DNA of 32,355 nt from an uncultured Clostridia bacterium (GTDB lineage Bacteria; Bacillota; Clostridia; Oscillospirales; CAG-272). The stretch's first letter is position 1. Each line of letters starts with the position of its first letter. The position numbers and the translations under genes were made by a program. Shown here piece by piece: positions 29,967 to 32,355 of the stretch. The stretch covers positions 1 to 32,355 of the forward strand of contig CAMJPL010000038.1 in assembly GCA_946407735.1 (NCBI GenBank), written 5' to 3'. The notes under the pieces were generated by a model. It was not told where the DNA came from. It saw only the letters and a list, made by a program, of their open reading frames with translations, and ran no database searches.

Positions 29967-29995
29967 TCGTTATTTATACGGAGGGTTACAGCAAA

Positions 29996-32299
29996 ATGCC
30001 AGGAAGACTTATCGGTACTCTTATCGCAGCCGCGGCTGTCGGAGCCGCCGCTTTTGCCGCGAACAAGGCCGTAAAGGCGATCAAGGAAAATCAGGAAAAG
30101 GAAGCGGCCGAGAAAGCCCGCGCGATGGAATGGGGAGACAGGAAGGTCTATATCATCGGCGCCGGTGTTTCGGCTCTCTCCGCCGCGGCGTACCTCGTAC
30201 GCGACTGCGGCATGAAGGGTGAGAACATCCACGTCATCTCGGGCTCGGATAAGGTCGGAGGCGTCTTCGCCTGCGAGTCCGCTTCCCCCGCCTCGGTCAG
30301 CGCCTTCATATCGAAGAACGCCTCCGAGAACCTCATGGATCTTCTCGGATCGATACCGTCGATCGAAGCGCCTCAGAGATCGGTAGCCGAAGAGATAATG
30401 AACTATTCCGCCGCACATCCCGTCAGCGCGAAGGCAAGGATGGTCGTAGGAAGCGGCGAGATCTCCGAGCTCTCGTCGATGCAGCTTGACGGCGACGACC
30501 GCTCCCAGATGCTCAAGCTGATATTCGCCGACGAGAAGAACATCACAGATCTGCGCATCGACCAGTGGTTCGCCGAGCACTTCTTCACCACCGATTTCTG
30601 GTATCTCTGGCAGTCGGCTTACGGCATCAGGCGCTGGGACAGCCTCGCCGAGCTTCGCCGTCAGATCAGGCGCAACGCCGCCTCTCTCGGCGATCTCGAC
30701 ACCCTCTCCGACAGGATAAACACCCCGTACGACATCTACGACAGCGTGATCCTGCCGCTCAAGGCCTATCTCGACCGCGCCGGAGTCTGCTTCGAGCTCG
30801 GAAACGCCGTTTCCGACATCGAATTCACCGAGGCTGTGGTGACCGTCGAGGAAGACGAAGAGGAGACCGAAGAGGCGGAGGAAACCGCCGAGTCCGAGGA
30901 TACGGCTGAGCCCGAATGCGGCTGCTCCGACGCAGACGACACGGACGATGCCGCCGAAGTTATAGCCGAAGCCGCTGAAACGGTCGCGGAGGATGTAAAG
31001 GAAGCTGTCGCCGAAACCGTCGGCGCCGCCGAGACCGCAGAAACCGTCGCCGAAGCCGTAAAGGAAGAAGCCGCTGACGCGGCCGAGTCCGCCGCCGATG
31101 CCATAGCCGAGACTGTTGAAGCAGCGGAGGCAGCCGTGAGCGGCGCCGCCGAGACTGTCGCCGAAGCCGTCGAGACTGAAGCTGTCGACACCGAAGCTCC
31201 CTCTCCCGCTCCGGAAGTGATCGCCGAGAACATCGCCGATGACAAGGCTGAATGCGAGCCCGAGACCGCGCTCGAATCCGAATGCTGCTGCGAAACCGAA
31301 AACGAATGCGGCTGTGCAAAGAAATGCGAAGCTGACGAGAACTGCTGCGAGAGCGGCGGCGGCTGCGAGTGCTCCGAAGGCGAGTGCGATGAGTGCGATT
31401 GCGAAGGCGAATGCGAGGGCTGCGACGGATGCGGCGACGGCGATGATCTTGTGATCGTGCCGACCGCAATACTCTTTGAGGACGGCAGACGCGTCGATCT
31501 CGGCGAGCAGGATGTCTGCATACTCACTCTGGGCGCCGGATCGGGATATGTCATGACCGGTACGGCCGACACACCGGCGTTTGACGAGAACAAGCTCGCC
31601 GACCGCCCGGCCTCCCTCTGGGAGCTTCTCTCCTCCGACTGCCCCGAGCTCGGCGACGCCTCGCGCTTCTTCGCCGATGTCAAGGGCTCGGCTGTCGAGA
31701 GCTTCGCTTTCACCTTCAAGGGCTCGAAGCTCGTGAAGCTCTTCGAGAACTTCAGCGGCAACGCCGCCGGATCGGGCGGAACGATGACCTTCCGCGATTC
31801 CGGATGGCTTCTCAGCGTAAACGTGCCCGCTCAGCCGGTGTCAAGAGATCAGGAAGACGGCACCACCGTGATAAGCGGCGTCGGACTCTATCCCGAATCG
31901 GTCGGCACATACGTCAAAAAGCCGATGAAGGACGCCACCGGCTCCGAGATCCTTTATGAGATCGTCTGCCACATGCAGTGGGCCGACCGCTGGGAGGAAA
32001 TAAGGTCCGACCTTATCTCCGCCGTCCCGGTGTATTCTCCCTTCGCCTCGGCGGCTCTCCTGCCGAGATCCGAATCCTCGAGACCCGACGTCATCCCGGA
32101 CGGAACAGTCAATCTCGCCGTTATCGGAAGCTACGCCGATGTCGACGCCGATACCACCGGCACCATCGAATACGCGGTAAGGACCGCCAGGACCGCAGTC
32201 TACCGCCTCGCGGGGACAAAACTCGAGGCAGCTCCGGTACCGAATGACATCCTTAAGCCCGACAAGGCTCTCAAGGCCCTGCAGGTGCTCTTCAAATAA
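29996..32299 (+). CDS. Divergent oleate-hydratase (MCRA) family flavoprotein with N-terminal anchor and an acidic, Cys-rich insertion
   Basis: Family members are FAD proteins that add water to cis-9 double bonds of free fatty acids. Residues 1-25 form an Ala-rich hydrophobic anchor; 50-90 are the FAD-binding unit 'VYIIGAGVSALSAAAYLVRD' (51-70) to 'VGG'. Family landmarks follow: 'LMDLLGSIPSIEAPQRSVAEE' region (113-133), 'FFTTDFWYLWQSAYGIRRWDS' region (196-216), 'YDIYDSVILPLKAYLDRAGV' (245-264), and after the insert 'DVCILTLGAGSGYVMTG' (506-522), 'DSGWLLSVNVPAQP' and 'KKPMKDATGSEILYEI'. The 'RGGRE-M' segment carrying a catalytic Glu in known hydratases is not seen after 'VGG', so activity may differ. 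Residues about 283-484 are an insertion (next entry). 767 residues against about 560-650 usual. Confidence 0.8.
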   Translation: MPGRLIGTLIAAAAVGAAAFAANKAVKAIKENQEKEAAEKARAMEWGDRKVYIIGAGVSALSAAAYLVRDCGMKGENIHVISGSDKVGGVFACESASPASVSAFISKNASENLMDLLGSIPSIEAPQRSVAEEIMNYSAAHPVSAKARMVVGSGEISELSSMQLDGDDRSQMLKLIFADEKNITDLRIDQWFAEHFFTTDFWYLWQSAYGIRRWDSLAELRRQIRRNAASLGDLDTLSDRINTPYDIYDSVILPLKAYLDRAGVCFELGNAVSDIEFTEAVVTVEEDEEETEEAEETAESEDTAEPECGCSDADDTDDAAEVIAEAAETVAEDVKEAVAETVGAAETAETVAEAVKEEAADAAESAADAIAETVEAAEAAVSGAAETVAEAVETEAVDTEAPSPAPEVIAENIADDKAECEPETALESECCCETENECGCAKKCEADENCCESGGGCECSEGECDECDCEGECEGCDGCGDGDDLVIVPTAILFEDGRRVDLGEQDVCILTLGAGSGYVMTGTADTPAFDENKLADRPASLWELLSSDCPELGDASRFFADVKGSAVESFAFTFKGSKLVKLFENFSGNAAGSGGTMTFRDSGWLLSVNVPAQPVSRDQEDGTTVISGVGLYPESVGTYVKKPMKDATGSEILYEIVCHMQWADRWEEIRSDLISAVPVYSPFASAALLPRSESSRPDVIPDGTVNLAVIGSYADVDADTTGTIEYAVRTARTAVYRLAGTKLEAAPVPNDILKPDKALKALQVLFK
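30848..31444 (+). repeat. Low-complexity insert in the oleate-hydratase-like gene: acidic, AETV-repeat and Cys-rich segments
   Basis: This DNA encodes residues about 285-483, in three parts: an acidic stretch (EEDEEETEEAEETAE, 285-299, with C308/C310); an Ala/Glu/Val helical stretch with AETV at 327, 339, 348, 371 and 385; and a Cys-rich, Glu/Gly/Asp-rich stretch (420-479) with 17 cysteines in 60 residues, many as C-x-C, CC or C-x2-C. It splits the family's 'DIEF' strand from the following 'DGRRVDLGEQDV' strand, so it forms a surface loop. The reading frame is maintained throughout. Confidence 0.85.
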
Positions 32300-32316
32300 G
32301 CTGTAAAATCAAACAG

Positions 32317-32348
32317 AAAACGGCCGGATCGGTTTCCGGCCGTTTTTT
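32317..32348 (+). terminator. Strong rho-independent terminator
   Basis: aaaacggccgga (32317-32328) and tccggccgtttt (32335-32346) pair perfectly (12 bp) around a 6-base loop, followed by further T's. It ends the oleate-hydratase-like transcript 17 bases after its stop codon. Confidence 0.92.
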
Positions 32349-32355
32349 CTTTCGC

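Noticed and set aside
30974..31160. CRISPR-like or tandem DNA repeat
   Set aside because: The repetition is protein-level (AETV-type codons) with irregular spacing and no constant repeat-spacer unit.
30766..31761. Reverse Ser/Ala-rich open frame of 331 codons
   Set aside because: It is the complement of the AETV/Cys-rich insert of the oleate-hydratase-like gene; composition follows from the GCC/GAA/TGC codons, no ribosome site.

Overview
The window is about 32 kb of moderately GC-rich DNA from a low-redundancy bacterial chromosome, with short intergenic gaps, ATGA overlaps, AGGAGG-type ribosome sites, sigma-A-like promoters and U-tailed hairpin terminators. A YqeG-type phosphatase, a bacterial glycerol-1-phosphate dehydrogenase, the CotH/DUF4956/VTC trio, an S-layer-like secreted protein, and GH29 and GH38 glycosidases together suggest an anaerobic Clostridia member, probably an uncultured gut Oscillospirales/Christensenellales-type organism. 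That placement is inference. I found no rRNA, tRNA, CRISPR array, transposase or phage gene.

Layout. (1) 1-2,000: the end of a probable helix-turn-helix/TPR-like regulator with an early stop, then two reverse-strand genes (a GNAT acetyltransferase and a GrpB/UPF0157 protein). (2) 2,175-9,230, forward: a structured leader, then one tightly packed operon: cobI, an ABC-2 type exporter pair, cbiK, a two-domain lipoprotein, a FecB-like binding lipoprotein (broken by a frameshift in this sequence), a FecCD permease and its ATPase. It combines two consecutive early steps of anaerobic corrin synthesis with a metal-chelate importer. (3) 21,111 down to 9,457, reverse: a run of twelve closely spaced genes read from a good promoter at 21,160-21,188 and ending at a bidirectional terminator at 9,275-9,306. 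In order of transcription: G1P dehydrogenase, YqeG phosphatase, endonuclease-IV-like TIM barrel, M24 aminopeptidase, VTC polyphosphate-polymerase domain, DUF4956 membrane protein, CotH kinase-like protein, GH29 fucosidase, cysteine synthase, GNAT, AlkD-like DNA glycosylase, GNAT. (4) 21,293-32,348, forward: a perfect-consensus promoter and structured leader drive a tyrosine-rich secreted protein with a B-box-like Cys/His cluster. Then come an RlmL/YpsC-type rRNA methyltransferase, a GH38 alpha-mannosidase, an SGNH hydrolase, an RNA 2',3'-cyclic phosphodiesterase, a MalY/PatB-type aminotransferase, and a divergent oleate-hydratase-family flavoprotein carrying a roughly 200-residue acidic and cysteine-rich insertion.

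The strongest candidates for something undescribed are: the oleate-hydratase-like protein with a metallothionein-like insert (17 Cys in 60 residues) behind a promoter-proximal terminator-like hairpin; the secreted tyrosine-rich protein with a B-box-like zinc-binding pattern; and the operon coupling CobI/CbiK to a FecBCD-type importer, an ABC-2 pump and a doubly anchored two-domain lipoprotein. All functional statements rest on motif recognition by eye; no database search was possible.
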